64,000 bases of DNA from Mucilaginibacter terrae. GTDB taxonomy: Bacteria > Bacteroidota > Bacteroidia > Sphingobacteriales > Sphingobacteriaceae. Shown here piece after piece: positions 1 through 8,518 of this stretch; within the stretch, counting starts at the first letter, position 1, and each line of letters starts with the position of its first letter. The notes beneath the pieces were generated by a model that was not told the origin of the DNA, searched no databases, and worked only from the letters and a program-made list of their open reading frames with translations. Location of the stretch: NCBI RefSeq assembly GCF_031951985.1, contig NZ_JAVLVU010000001.1, positions 4,030,001-4,094,000 of the forward strand, in the 5' to 3' direction. Both the position numbers and the translations under genes were made by a program.

Positions 1-2258
1 TTAGAGGTAATGAAGTCGAATACCTCTTTAAGTTCCACGGTGTCTTTAACGTCCATCTGGTCGCTCCAGTAAACAATATCGCGTACACCGGCAGCAAATT
101 TCTCGTTAGGCATGGTTATAGGCAACGGTGCCGATTCGTTCATTTTTTGCTTCATCTGGCGTATGTACCAATCGGTACCTAACAAACTCAGGTTCACAAT
201 ACGCACATCAGGGCGTATGTTTTCAACCTCCTGTGCATACCACAGCGGGTAAGTATCGTTATCGCCGTAGGTAAACAAAATGGCGTTTGGTGCACATGAA
301 TTAAGGTAGTTGGCGGCCATATCATGCGGCGTCATTTTGGTAGAGCGGTCGTGGTCGTCCCATTCCTGGAACCCCATCAACACCGGGGCACCCAACAAGC
401 AAATAGCCGTAGCTATTATACCCGCCGTTTTCCGGTTAAGGAATTTGCTCAAAATATCGGCAATAAACAATACGCCAAAGCCTATCCAAATAGCAAATAC
501 ATAAAATGAACCTACGTAAGCATAATCACGCTCGCGCGGTTGCAGCGGGTTTTGATTGAGGTAAAGCACAATGGCCAAGCCGGTAAAAAAGAACAATACG
601 GCTACCACACCGGCATCGCGCTTATTGCGTTGGAAGTGGAAGATCAAACCTAACACACCAATTAAAAACGGTAAGGCAAATAAGCGGTTATAAGCCTTGC
701 TTTGGGTAACACTGTATGGCAGGGGCTTATTAAAGTTTAAGCCGCTGTACCAGTTGCCATCGGTGCCGTTACTATCGTTTTGGCCGTCCATGTCGTTGCT
801 ACGTCCCCAAAAGTTCCACAAAAAGTAACGGTTATACATTTGCATAACCTGCCAGCTAAAAAAGAACCCGAGATTTTGCTTCATGTTCGGCGTTTCTTCG
901 GGGCTCATTTGCAGCCACTCACGGTAAAAATTGGCCTTCTGTGCATCGGCATCAAAAATGCGCGGGAACAAGGTATTATGGTCGTAAGTGGTTTTCATTT
1001 TCTTGCCGGCCACCTCGTATTTGGTAGTGCCGCGACGGTAAATGGTGGCACCATCGGTTTGGTCAATAGCTTTGGCATCAAAATATTGGCCGTAAACTAA
1101 TGGGGTTTCGCCGTACTGGTCGCGGTTTAAGTAGCTGTTCAGGGCAAAGGCATCCTGCGGGTCGCTGTTGTTAAGGTTTGTACCAGCTTTAGCACGTACC
1201 ACGATCATTACAAACGAGCTGTAGCCCAGCATAATAAACACCGTACTAATAAGTACCATGTTTAAGGTATAGCGTTTTTCGCGCACTTTTAATACGTATT
1301 CCAGTATAGCTAATACAGCACCTGCGGCAAGGAAGCCTATGATGCCGCCGCTTATGGTTAAGGCCAGTACAAAGGCTACTACAGCAGCTATTAATGCGCC
1401 AAATGATGTAGTAACCGAGTAGTAAATACCGGCAACCAGGGTAATAATAACCAGCAGGTAAAATACAATAGCGCCGCTGTTAAAGCTAAAGCCGAGGGTG
1501 TTAACAAACAACAGATCGGCATAGGCAGCACCTTTTACCGTGAACTGTATAATACCCCAAAGTACTAAGCCTAATACTACAATACCCACCACAAAGGCCC
1601 AAATGGTACCCGAGGTTTTAACCTCCTTAGCACGGCGGAAGTATATAATTAAGGCAATAACCGGTATAACCAGCAGGTTTAATAAGTGTATACCGATAGA
1701 TAAGCCCATGATATAGGCAATGAAGATGATCCAGCGATCGGCGTGAGGCTCATCGGCATGGGCATCAAACTTGAGGATGGCCCAAAACACAATGGCTGTA
1801 AACATTGACGATTGCGCATAAACTTCAGACTCTACTGCCGAAAACCAAAACGTATCAGAAAAAGTATAAGCCAGTGCGCCCACCAAGCCCGCACCTATAA
1901 TGAGGATGGTATGTGTGCTGGTTATTTCTTCACCTTTTTTAACTACTATTTTACGGGCCAGCATGGTAATACTCCAAAACAGGAACAAAATAGTAGCCGC
2001 GCTGGCAATGGCCGATGCCATGTTAGTCCAGAAAGCCACTTTGGTAGCATCACCAAATGAGAGGAGCGAAAACGCTTTACCGATCATGGTAAATAACGGT
2101 GCACCTGGTTGGTGAGCTACTTGTAAACGGTAAATGCAGGCAATAAACTCGCCGCAATCCCAAAAACTGGTTGAGGGCTCGAGCGTTAAAGTATAAGTAA
2201 CGGCGGCAATAAGAAAAGTAAGCCAACCGAACAGGTTATTGGTTTTGGTATAATTCAT
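1..2258 (-). CDS. DUF2723 family multi-pass membrane protein (C-terminus cut by window edge)
   Basis: The frame opens at ATG 2256-2258 on the minus strand and stays open for more than 750 codons to base 1, so the C-terminus lies outside the window. The N-terminus reads MNYTKTNNLFGWLTFLI, followed by a membrane segment and the DUF2723 hallmark around residues 28-55 (PSTSFWDCGEF, then HQPGAPLFTMIG). Many further hydrophobic helices follow. In Bacteroidota these proteins are about 1000 residues, are annotated as GT117-like inner-membrane proteins, and are thought to glycosylate exported proteins; that role is family knowledge, not visible here. The gene stands alone next to tRNA-Gln, which is transcribed the other way. 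A -7-like element lies about 50 bases upstream. Confidence 0.88.
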   Translation of the reverse strand, partial: MNYTKTNNLFGWLTFLIAAVTYTLTLEPSTSFWDCGEFIACIYRLQVAHQPGAPLFTMIGKAFSLLSFGDATKVAFWTNMASAIASAATILFLFWSITMLARKIVVKKGEEITSTHTILIIGAGLVGALAYTFSDTFWFSAVESEVYAQSSMFTAIVFWAILKFDAHADEPHADRWIIFIAYIMGLSIGIHLLNLLVIPVIALIIYFRRAKEVKTSGTIWAFVVGIVVLGLVLWGIIQFTVKGAAYADLLFVNTLGFSFNSGAIVFYLLVIITLVAGIYYSVTTSFGALIAAVVAFVLALTISGGIIGFLAAGAVLAILEYVLKVREKRYTLNMVLISTVFIMLGYSSFVMIVVRAKAGTNLNNSDPQDAFALNSYLNRDQYGETPLVYGQYFDAKAIDQTDGATIYRRGTTKYEVAGKKMKTTYDHNTLFPRIFDADAQKANFYREWLQMSPEETPNMKQNLGFFFSWQVMQMYNRYFLWNFWGRSNDMDGQNDSNGTDGNWYSGLNFNKPLPYSVTQSKAYNRLFALPFLIGVLGLIFHFQRNKRDAGVVAVLFFFTGLAIVLYLNQNPLQPRERDYAYVGSFYVFAIWIGFGVLFIADILSKFLNRKTAGIIATAICLLGAPVLMGFQEWDDHDRSTKMTPHDMAANYLNSCAPNAILFTYGDNDTYPLWYAQEVENIRPDVRIVNLSLLGTDWYIRQMKQKMNESAPLPITMPNEKFAAGVRDIVYWSDQMDVKDTVELKEVFDFITS

Positions 2259-2307
2259 ATCCAATTATTACAAAAAAAATGCTTTGCTATTAAACCGACG
2301 AAATTAA

Positions 2308-2315
2308 CAAAACTA
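2308..2315 (-). promoter_or_regulatory. Candidate -7 element for the DUF2723 gene
   Basis: On the minus strand this reads TAGTTTTG, matching the Bacteroidota TAnnTTTG element. No TTG is found at the usual 17-21 base distance, so only the -7 half is supported. Confidence 0.4.
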
Positions 2316-2409
2316 TGCATACCTTGGGTTAATTAGTTGTGCTTTAACACAATTTTAACGGGTGGGATATTGTGATGTTAAGAAGAGATTAAAAAAAGTA
2401 AAAAATATT

Positions 2410-2439
2410 TTGCAGCTTTAAAAAATCGCCTTACATTTG
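2410..2439 (+). promoter_or_regulatory. Bacteroidota-type promoter of tRNA-Gln
   Basis: TTG at 2410-2412, 19 bases, then TACATTTG at 2432-2439: an exact match to the TTG-N19-TAnnTTTG consensus. Transcription would start near 2445, about 35 bases before the mature tRNA 5' end. Confidence 0.8.
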
Positions 2440-2479
2440 CATTCGATTTCGGAAGAGGATAACAATTCCGAATCAGGAT

Positions 2480-2550
2480 TGTCCGATAGTATAAAGGTAG
2501 TACGACGGTTTTTGGTACCGTTTGTCTTGGTTCGAATCCAGGTCGGACAA
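2480..2550 (+). tRNA. tRNA-Gln (anticodon TTG)
   Basis: A full cloverleaf can be drawn. The 7-bp acceptor stem is TGTCCGA/TCGGACA, the D stem GTAT/GTAC, the anticodon stem ACGGT/ACCGT with loop TTTTGGT (TTG at positions 34-36, reading CAA/CAG), and the T arm CTTGG-TTCGAAT-CCAGG. The discriminator base is A at 2550 and CCA is not encoded. The U1-A72 pair is typical of glutamine tRNAs. The gene has its own promoter and terminator, so it is a single-gene transcription unit. Confidence 0.96.
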
Positions 2551-2553
2551 CAG

Positions 2554-2593
2554 AAAAAAATCGAATTTTGGAATACCGAAATTCGATTTTTTT
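2554..2593 (+). terminator. Terminator after tRNA-Gln
   Basis: A 15-bp perfect hairpin: aaaaaaatcgaattt at 2554-2568 pairs with aaattcgattttttt at 2579-2593, with a 10-base loop and a terminal T run. It begins 4 bases after the tRNA. Confidence 0.75.
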
Positions 2594-2734
2594 CATTTTA
2601 AGTCGGTGTTGTTTGTCTTAAATCTGAATTTTCAGGATTTAAGAATTTTCAGAATTGATACGCAAAAGGGATTAGGTAATTCAAGGAGGAATAAATCCGA
2701 AGTCGAACATCCGAAATCCGAAATAAAAAATAAC

Positions 2735-3679
2735 ATGCCTTTACAGTTCAATCCGGTTAAATTATTTGCAGGTTCGGGCACGAAAGATCTGGCAACAAAA
2801 ATTGCCAAGGTATATGGCCGTGAGTTGGGTGACTTAACTTTGTCGCGCTTCAGCGATGGCGAGTTTCAGCCTTACATCAACGAGTCGGTACGTGGTTGCG
2901 ATGTGTTTTTCATCCAATCAACCAACCCGCCAACCGATAACCTGATGGAACTGCTTATGATGGTTGATGCCGCCCGCCGTGCATCGGCACATTATGTAAC
3001 GGCCGTTATTCCTTATTTTGGATTAGCCCGCCAGGATCGTAAAGACAAGCCCCGTGTAGCCATTGGCGCAAAGCTGGTAGCCAACCTGCTAACCGCAGCC
3101 GGCGTAAACAGGGTAATGACCATGGATTTGCATGCCGCCCAAATACAAGGCTTTTTTGATATTCCGGTAGATCACTTAGATGCTTCGATCATTTTTGTGC
3201 CTTATATCAAAAGTTTAAACCTGCCAAACCTTACCATTGCATCGCCCGATATGGGGGGCTCGTACCGCGCACGCACCTTTGCCAAGTTTTTTAACGCAGA
3301 GGTGGTAATTTGTGATAAACGCCGTAAACGCGCCAACGAGATAGAGAGCATGACCGTAATTGGTGATGTAACCGGGCAAGACATTGTATTGATCGATGAT
3401 ATTTGCGATACCGCAGGTACTCTGGCTAAAGCCGCCGGCCTTATTATGGAACGTGGCGCCAACAGTGTACGCGCCGTGTGTACCCACCCGCTGCTATCGG
3501 GCAAGGCATACGAAACCATCGAAAATTCGGCTTTAACGGAGCTGATTGTAACTGATACCATTCCGGTAAAGCACGAAAGCAGCAAAATAAAAGTATTATC
3601 AACTGCCGATTTATTTGGTAAAGCCATTGCTAACGTAAACGAGCATGGTTCTATCAGCCAGTTGTTTAAGATAGATTAG
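2735..3679 (+). CDS. prs: Ribose-phosphate pyrophosphokinase
   Basis: A 314-residue enzyme making PRPP from ribose 5-phosphate and ATP, the branch point to purines, pyrimidines, histidine, tryptophan and NAD; cytoplasmic. The start ATG at 2735 (MPLQFNPVKLFAGSG) gives the usual family length. The frame is open further upstream, but that stretch overlaps the tRNA and its terminator and is repeat-like. Visible motifs: the N-terminal SGT.DLA.KIA segment, the flexible catalytic loop (YFGLARQDRKDKPR), DLHAAQIQGFF, and the PRPP-binding loop DIVLIDDICDTAGTL near residue 225. The gene precedes rplY in the same direction, a common Bacteroidota pairing, with 131 repeat-bearing bases between them. Confidence 0.97.
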   Translation: MPLQFNPVKLFAGSGTKDLATKIAKVYGRELGDLTLSRFSDGEFQPYINESVRGCDVFFIQSTNPPTDNLMELLMMVDAARRASAHYVTAVIPYFGLARQDRKDKPRVAIGAKLVANLLTAAGVNRVMTMDLHAAQIQGFFDIPVDHLDASIIFVPYIKSLNLPNLTIASPDMGGSYRARTFAKFFNAEVVICDKRRKRANEIESMTVIGDVTGQDIVLIDDICDTAGTLAKAAGLIMERGANSVRAVCTHPLLSGKAYETIENSALTELIVTDTIPVKHESSKIKVLSTADLFGKAIANVNEHGSISQLFKID

Positions 3680-3680
3680 A

Positions 3681-3790
3681 TTCGCCCCACCTAAATCCTC
3701 CCCGGGAGGGAGGACTTTTTAGTGAGGATGTATATAAAGAACTTTCATCAAAGCCCCTCTCCCCCGGAGATGGGTTGGGGTGAGGCTTAA
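3681..3790. repeat. CT/AG-rich intergenic repeat (family C)
   Basis: The prs-rplY gap holds a tctccc/gggag-rich stretch with short inverted arms (cctccccgggagggagg near 3699) and a second segment, cccctctcccccggagatg, near 3752. Related CT-rich stretches occur near 19694 and 52572. No frame in the gap looks coding. Confidence 0.6.
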
Positions 3791-3810
3791 CAAGTAAAAC
3801 AAATAAAAAA

Positions 3811-4392
3811 ATGAAATCAATTGCTATTAGCGGTTCTCCAAGAGAGAACGTAGGGAAACGCGATGCCAAGGAGCTGCGTTACCAGGGTTTAGTTCCTGCT
3901 GTATTATACGGTGGTGCTACTCAAACTCACTTTTCGGTATCTGCTGCTGAAATTAACGCTGCTATTTACACTCACGAGGTTAGCTTCATCGATCTTGAGG
4001 TTGCCGGTGCTAAAACTCAGGCTATTATTAAAGATATGCAATTTCACCCGTTAACCGGCGAAACCCTGCACATCGACTTTTTAGAACTTGACGAAACTAA
4101 ACCAGTAACTATCGAAATTCCGGTACGTTTAACCGGTACTTCACCAGGTGTTAAAATGGGTGGTAAATTAGTTCAAAAGCTGCGTAAACTGCGCGTTAAA
4201 GCTTTACCTAAAGACCACTTAGATACCATCGAAGTTAGCATCGAAGGTTTAGAAGTAGGTAAATCGGTTCGTGTACGCGACATCAGTGTTGATGGCTTAA
4301 CCATCACCAACACTCCCGAAGACACTATCTTATCTATCACTACTTCACGTGCTCTTCGTCAGGCTGAGCAAGAAGCAGCAAAAGGTAAATAA
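3811..4392 (+). CDS. rplY: 50S ribosomal protein L25/Ctc
   Basis: A 193-residue protein of the long CTC type: an N-terminal L25 domain binding 5S rRNA (about residues 1-92; R.NVGKRDAKELR..G.VPAVLYGG is typical) and a C-terminal beta domain (about 100-185, starting TIEIPVRLTGTSPGVKMGG). The tail is short and charged (QEAAKGK). The start MKSIAISG at 3811 follows an A-rich leader with no Shine-Dalgarno sequence. In many relatives pth follows; here a terminator and repeats follow instead, so the operon seems to end after rplY. Confidence 0.95.
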   Translation: MKSIAISGSPRENVGKRDAKELRYQGLVPAVLYGGATQTHFSVSAAEINAAIYTHEVSFIDLEVAGAKTQAIIKDMQFHPLTGETLHIDFLELDETKPVTIEIPVRLTGTSPGVKMGGKLVQKLRKLRVKALPKDHLDTIEVSIEGLEVGKSVRVRDISVDGLTITNTPEDTILSITTSRALRQAEQEAAKGK

Positions 4393-4414
4393 GCTTATTC
4401 ATCAATTTTAAATT

Positions 4415-4453
4415 AAAATAGCCGTTGGATATTTATTCAGCGGCTATTTTTTT
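4415..4453 (+). terminator. Terminator after rplY
   Basis: aaaatagccg at 4415-4424 pairs with cggctatttt at 4441-4450 across a 16-base loop, followed by TTT. It lies about 22 bases after the rplY stop. Confidence 0.7.
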
Positions 4454-4482
4454 GCCCTTAATATTTGAGGCATTTATTCTAA

Positions 4483-4560
4483 TTATGTCATTGCGAGCGA
4501 TAGCGTGGCAATCTACTCATGCAAAGTAGAAACGCGAGGGGATTGTCACGTTGCCATAAT
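4483..4560. repeat. Diverged family A palindromic repeat
   Basis: A stretch starting tgtcattgcgagcgatagcg and ending near gattgtcacgttgccataatg resembles the family A element beside it, but the arms are much less complementary. It looks like a related subfamily or a decayed copy. Confidence 0.5.
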
Positions 4561-4562
4561 GC

Positions 4563-4646
4563 CGTCATTGCGAGGTACGAAGCAATCTCTGCAAATGCAA
4601 GGCGTTCATACATAGCTCAGAGATTGCTTCGTACCTCGCAATGACG
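4563..4646. repeat. Family A palindromic element (full copy 1)
   Basis: 29-base perfect inverted arms (4563-4591 beginning cgtcattgcgaggtacgaag; 4618-4646 its complement) enclose a 26-base spacer starting caaatgcaaggcg. Further full copies are at 29379-29472 and 51001-51084, a half copy at 27281-27313, and an internally deleted copy at 33828-33856. The spacer is conserved between copies. Confidence 0.85.
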
Positions 4647-4660
4647 GTGGGGATGTACAG

Positions 4661-4697
4661 AAAAGGCGATTGTTCCATAAGAACAATCGCCTTTTTT
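4661..4697 (-). terminator. Terminator at the 3' end of psd, possibly bidirectional
   Basis: A 15-bp stem (aaaaggcgattgttc, 4661-4675) pairs with gaacaatcgcctttt at 4681-4695 across the 5-base loop cataa. It has A runs on the left and T runs on the right, so it can act in both directions. It lies 19 bases past the psd stop. Confidence 0.75.
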
Positions 4698-4715
4698 GTA
4701 TAGTATAGATAATCC

Positions 4716-5378
4716 TTACGCCTGTAACTCAGCCAGCACTGTACGGCCACCTTTTACTTTATCGCCAAGGTTAACATTAATTTTTGTTCCTATCGGCAGA
4801 AAAATGTCCACGCGCGAACCAAATTTGATGAAACCAAACTGGTCGCCTTGCGCTACTTTATCACCTTCTTTTACGTACCATACAATACGGCGGGCCAAAG
4901 CGCCTGCAATTTGGCGAAACAGCACCGTAACACCGGCCTCATTCTCAATGGCAATGGTGGTGCGCTCGTTTTCGGTTGATGATTTGGGATGCCAGGCCAC
5001 CAGGTATTTACCCGGATGGTATTTAAAATACTTAACCACACCTGCAATAGGGTTACGGTTTACGTGCACGTTAACCGGCGACATAAATACCGACACCTGT
5101 ATACGTTTGTCTTTTAAAAACTCAGGCTCATCTACTTCTTCAATTACAACCACTTTACCATCGGCCGGGCAAATTACATGCTGGTCGTGCGTGGTAATGG
5201 CAAACTTAGGGCTGCGGAAAAACTGTAAGATGATAACAAACAGTAAAAACGAAACGATGTAAATAAACCATTTGAGCACCGCAACCTCAGGGTAGTAAAA
5301 GTGAGCCAGCGCATTAAGTACAAAAATGAACAAAATGCACAGGGCCATTGAAGTGTATCCTTCTTTATGAAAAGTCAT
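4716..5378 (-). CDS. psd: Phosphatidylserine decarboxylase, small archaeal type
   Basis: A 220-residue membrane-associated pyruvoyl enzyme making phosphatidylethanolamine from phosphatidylserine. Two hydrophobic segments lie near residues 8-28 and 35-55. The core then shows ICPADGKVV, VFMSPVNVHVNR and, near the C-terminus, FGSRVDIF, whose Gly-Ser pair is the expected self-cleavage site giving the pyruvoyl group. It lacks the longer N-terminal region of the E. coli enzyme, as usual for the PSD-A subgroup. It has its own promoter (5404-5433) and terminator, and lies 103 bases downstream of cdsA on the same strand, so two consecutive phospholipid steps are adjacent. Confidence 0.93.
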   Translation of the reverse strand: MTFHKEGYTSMALCILFIFVLNALAHFYYPEVAVLKWFIYIVSFLLFVIILQFFRSPKFAITTHDQHVICPADGKVVVIEEVDEPEFLKDKRIQVSVFMSPVNVHVNRNPIAGVVKYFKYHPGKYLVAWHPKSSTENERTTIAIENEAGVTVLFRQIAGALARRIVWYVKEGDKVAQGDQFGFIKFGSRVDIFLPIGTKINVNLGDKVKGGRTVLAELQA

Positions 5379-5403
5379 AATTTAACGCTGTTATATAAAG
5401 TAG

Positions 5404-5433
5404 CAAAAATAGTAAATACCGTGGTTAGCCCAA
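5404..5433 (-). promoter_or_regulatory. Promoter of psd
   Basis: On the minus strand: TTG (5431-5433), 19 bases, TATTTTTG (5404-5411). The start site would be near 5398, about 20 bases before the psd ATG, so psd need not depend on read-through from cdsA. Confidence 0.75.
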
Positions 5434-5481
5434 CAAATATTTGTGATATATGAGGAGCTTATGTATATGGCGGTGATCTTT

Positions 5482-6306
5482 TTAGTTAAAAATGAAGTAC
5501 AGGTAAGTAAATACCATAGGTGCAGCCAGCAGCAATCCGTCAAAACGATCTAACAAACCGCCGTGACCGGGCAGTATGCCGCCGCTGTCTTTAACGTTAA
5601 TGCTGCGCTTAAACATCGATTCCACTAAATCGCCCAGGGTACCTATTACGCTAATGATGATAGCCATAGAAACCCATTGTTTCCACTCCAGTTCTTTAAA
5701 ATAGATGCTGAGCACATAACCGGCAATAGCACTTATAATTATGCCTCCAATAAAACCTTCCCAGGTTTTTTTAGGCGAGTGGCGTTCAAACAGTTTAGCG
5801 CGGCCAAACTGGCGGCCAACTAAGTATGCACCGGTATCATTGGCCCAAAGCATAAGTAAAAAGCCCATAGGTATGTGCGCACTAAAGCCGGTATTGGTTA
5901 CAAAACCAAGCGCGTGGAAAAAGCTGAATGGTACGATGGTGAAAATAATACCTAAAAAAGTGTAGGCAATGTTTTGAAAAGGTTTATCGGTGTTACGGTA
6001 TAGCTCTTGCACAAAAACGGCCAGCATGGCGGGTACCAGTAAAAACACCAGCTTGTGAATGGTTTGCGCTTCAGGATATACATCCCAATGAAAAAGGGCA
6101 GCAAAAGCGGCATAGGTATAAGCACCGTTAATTAAACCGGTGGCCACATTAGGCGATGAACCGCTTTTTTTAAGCAGACCGTAAAATTCCTGCAAACAAA
6201 CAATGGCCAGCAGGCCAAAAAATATTGAATAAACTGCTGCTCCGGCAAAAAAAGAGCCCAGCATTACAACCACAAAAAAGAAGCCGGTTATAGCACGTGT
6301 TTTCAT
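5482..6306 (-). CDS. cdsA: Phosphatidate cytidylyltransferase (CDP-diacylglycerol synthase)
   Basis: A 274-residue integral membrane enzyme converting phosphatidic acid and CTP to CDP-diacylglycerol, precursor of all phospholipids. About seven or eight hydrophobic helices can be traced. The C-terminal family signature is complete: SMFKRSINVKDSGGILPGHGG followed by LLDRFD. The ATG at 6304-6306 overlaps the stop of the preceding DUF2007 gene by 4 bases, indicating translational coupling in a CPBP-DUF2007-cdsA operon. Confidence 0.95.
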   Translation of the reverse strand: MKTRAITGFFFVVVMLGSFFAGAAVYSIFFGLLAIVCLQEFYGLLKKSGSSPNVATGLINGAYTYAAFAALFHWDVYPEAQTIHKLVFLLVPAMLAVFVQELYRNTDKPFQNIAYTFLGIIFTIVPFSFFHALGFVTNTGFSAHIPMGFLLMLWANDTGAYLVGRQFGRAKLFERHSPKKTWEGFIGGIIISAIAGYVLSIYFKELEWKQWVSMAIIISVIGTLGDLVESMFKRSINVKDSGGILPGHGGLLDRFDGLLLAAPMVFTYLYFIFN

Positions 6307-6515
6307 AAAGTTATTTGGTTCATTACCATGAGTTCAATGGCCTGGCTAAAATCTTCTTCGTGTATGTAAACCTCAACACTGCCAAAGTTTTGGTGCGATG
6401 AAGCCTGCTTATTGAGCAGTACGGCACCAATTTCGTGCTCTAAAAGCACCTGCTTTATAATTTCGGCCTGATAGTAGTTTGAAGAAGTATAAATTTTAAC
6501 CCAGTTTTTTTCCAT
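6303..6515 (-). CDS. DUF2007-type small protein
   Basis: A 70-residue soluble protein starting MEKNWVKIYTSSNYYQAEI. It has the pattern of the DUF2007 family: a ferredoxin-like fold with an 'A.iiK.vLe..gI.avllNK..S' stretch and a closing 'VyVhe.d..qA' helix. No catalytic residues are evident and function is unknown. It overlaps the CPBP gene by one base (TAATG) and cdsA by four, so the three genes are tightly coupled; a role linked to membrane lipid synthesis is only inferred from that position. Confidence 0.8.
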   Translation of the reverse strand: MEKNWVKIYTSSNYYQAEIIKQVLLEHEIGAVLLNKQASSHQNFGSVEVYIHEEDFSQAIELMVMNQITL

Positions 6516-7447
6516 TAAATGCTGCCGGCAATTGTTTTGCGAGAGGCCACCTTGCGGTAACCCAGCAACAAAGCTACGGTAAAAAGTATACTTAATAGCG
6601 GTAAAATGTAATCAAACTTAGCATCAAGTTTTACATCACCGTTTAGCCCGTATATATAAGCAAATACCACAGCCGTACCATTGTTTAAAAAATGGGCCCA
6701 AACAGCGGGCCATATGCTGCCGCTCCAAACGGTAAAGTAGCCAAACAGCACACCTAAGGCCATGCGGGGTAAAAAGCCATAAAACTCCATATGAAAGGCA
6801 CTGAATAAGATGGCTGTAAGCCAAATGCCCACATGTGCGTTTTTTTGCCAGCGAATTAAAATGGTTTGCAGGCATCCTCTAAACATCAGTTCTTCGGCAA
6901 TGGCGGTGGCTAAGCCTACCAGCAGCAAGGCTTTGATCATATCCCACCACGAATTCATTTTGAGCAGAACGGCGGTAACTTTTTGAGCACTTGCTTCAGA
7001 CTCCTTTACAAATTTTTCGAGTTTTTTTAAGGAATCGGGAAATACCATTTTTCGATTGAATGTAATCAGCGATTCCATAAAGGGCATTGATGCAGCCATA
7101 GTAGCTAACACAATGAGTATAAGTAGTGCCGAAAATTTGGTATTTATGCGCAAATAGGCCTCCGGCTCATGCATAATAAGCTTGCCAAAAACAATGGGTA
7201 TAAAAAGTATAGGTAGCGTTGTACCAACTACCTGGAGTAGCCACAGGTTATTTAAAACCACGGGCGAGGCTAAGTTGAGCGAGGCTAATTGTGATACAGC
7301 AGCAGGTCCGTAACGTAAATATATATAACCAAATACAATAGCTGTCCCAAGTGTTAGCAGGCCTATGGTAAGTCCGGTAAAGGCTACTAACTGCATTGCC
7401 GGACTCATAGCCCGGTTGTGGTTATAATATGGTTTTTCTGTGTTCAT
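6515..7447 (-). CDS. CPBP family intramembrane metalloprotease
   Basis: 310 residues, about eight hydrophobic helices. The CPBP (Abi/Rce1-like) motifs are present: EELMFRG near residue 185 (Glu-Glu and Arg), a following FSAFH, and a final WAHFLNN near residue 255. In the family these Glu and His residues coordinate a metal for cleavage inside the membrane. A long hydrophilic stretch (about residues 125-160, FNRKMVFPDSLKKLEKFVKE) separates two helix groups. Substrate unknown. First gene of the CPBP-DUF2007-cdsA operon, divergent from dusB with only 45 bases between start codons. Confidence 0.88.
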   Translation of the reverse strand: MNTEKPYYNHNRAMSPAMQLVAFTGLTIGLLTLGTAIVFGYIYLRYGPAAVSQLASLNLASPVVLNNLWLLQVVGTTLPILFIPIVFGKLIMHEPEAYLRINTKFSALLILIVLATMAASMPFMESLITFNRKMVFPDSLKKLEKFVKESEASAQKVTAVLLKMNSWWDMIKALLLVGLATAIAEELMFRGCLQTILIRWQKNAHVGIWLTAILFSAFHMEFYGFLPRMALGVLFGYFTVWSGSIWPAVWAHFLNNGTAVVFAYIYGLNGDVKLDAKFDYILPLLSILFTVALLLGYRKVASRKTIAGSI

Positions 7448-7474
7448 TGATTTTCTGCAAATTATGTATTTTTG
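7447..7474 (+). promoter_or_regulatory. Promoter of dusB
   Basis: TTG (7447-7449), 17 bases, TATTTTTG (7467-7474), 18 bases before the dusB ATG. The TTG lies on the start codon of the divergent CPBP gene. Confidence 0.6.
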
Positions 7475-7492
7475 CAGTTGTTAAATATAGGC

Positions 7493-8485
7493 ATGTCTGT
7501 ACAAATAGGAAATATTGATTTAGGAGAGTTCCCGCTGCTGCTGGCACCAATGGAGGATGTAAGCGATCCGCCGTTCCGTTATGTGTGCAAGCAAAACGGG
7601 GCCGATATGATGTATACAGAGTTCATCTCATCGGAGGGTTTGATACGTGATGCCGCCAAGAGCCGTAAAAAGCTCGATATATTTGATTATGAACGCCCGA
7701 TAGGCATACAGATTTTTGGCAGCGACATTAACAGCATGCGCGAGGCCACCGAAATATCAACCCTGGCCAATCCTGATCTAATGGACATTAACTACGGCTG
7801 CCCGGTTAAAAACGTGGCTTGCCGTGGTGCAGGTGCCAGTTTATTACAGGATATTGATAAAATGGTGGCCATGACCAAAGCTGTTGTGGAAGCTACCCAT
7901 TTACCGGTAACCGTAAAAACCCGCTTAGGCTGGGACGATAACACCAAAAATGTTTATGAAGTAGCCGAACGCTTACAGGATGTAGGCATTAAGGCTTTAA
8001 CCATACATGGCCGTACCCGCGCACAAATGTATAAGGGCGTGGCCGATTGGTCGCTCATCCGCGATATTAAAAAGAACCCGCGTGTTAAAATTCCCATTTT
8101 TGGGAATGGAGACATCGACTCGCCCGAAAAAGCAGCCAACTGGAGGCTTGAATATGGCGTTGATGGTATGATGATCGGCCGTGCAGCTATTGGATACCCG
8201 TGGATTTTTAGAGAAGTGAAACATTTTTTTGAAACCGGCGTACACCGTGAAAAGCCAACTATAGCAGAACGTGTTGATGTATGCAGAACGCATTTGCAAA
8301 AGTCAATTGAATGGAAAGGCCCTAAAACCGGCGTTTTTGAAATGCGCAGGCACTATTCTAACTATTTTAAAGGGCTGGAAAATTTTAAAGAATTCAGAAC
8401 CAGGTTTGTGAGTACCGAGAATATTGACGAATTATACGATATTTTAGAAGAAATTACCGAACGTTACACAACTGAACTGGCTTGA
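7493..8485 (+). CDS. dusB: tRNA-dihydrouridine synthase (DusB-like)
   Basis: A 330-residue FMN-dependent enzyme reducing uridine to dihydrouridine in the D-loop of tRNA. TIM-barrel motifs: LLLAPMEDVSDPPFR near the N-terminus, GIQIFGSD, the NYGCPVKNVACRGAG segment with the catalytic Cys, TVKTRLGW, LTIHGRTRAQMYKG, and the FMN phosphate-binding IFGNGDI and GMMIGRAAIG. ATG 7493 (MSVQIGNIDLG) is preferred to an upstream in-frame TTG because the -7 element ends at 7474. ApaG follows 33 bases later and is probably co-transcribed. Confidence 0.94.
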   Translation: MSVQIGNIDLGEFPLLLAPMEDVSDPPFRYVCKQNGADMMYTEFISSEGLIRDAAKSRKKLDIFDYERPIGIQIFGSDINSMREATEISTLANPDLMDINYGCPVKNVACRGAGASLLQDIDKMVAMTKAVVEATHLPVTVKTRLGWDDNTKNVYEVAERLQDVGIKALTIHGRTRAQMYKGVADWSLIRDIKKNPRVKIPIFGNGDIDSPEKAANWRLEYGVDGMMIGRAAIGYPWIFREVKHFFETGVHREKPTIAERVDVCRTHLQKSIEWKGPKTGVFEMRRHYSNYFKGLENFKEFRTRFVSTENIDELYDILEEITERYTTELA

Positions 8486-8518
8486 TTATTGATTAATAGG
8501 TACTTTAACCTTAAACAC

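Noticed and set aside
2522..2734. Upstream extension of the prs frame into the tRNA
   Set aside because: The extension starts inside tRNA-Gln and runs through its terminator and A/T-rich repeat; homologues start at MPLQFN (2735).
3202..3627. 141-codon frame antisense to prs
   Set aside because: Shadow of the PRPP synthase gene; composition follows the complement of its codons.
4483..4646. Possible CRISPR array or integron attachment site in the palindromic repeats
   Set aside because: Repeats are not regularly spaced direct repeats, there are no spacers of uniform size in series, and no cas or integrase genes occur.
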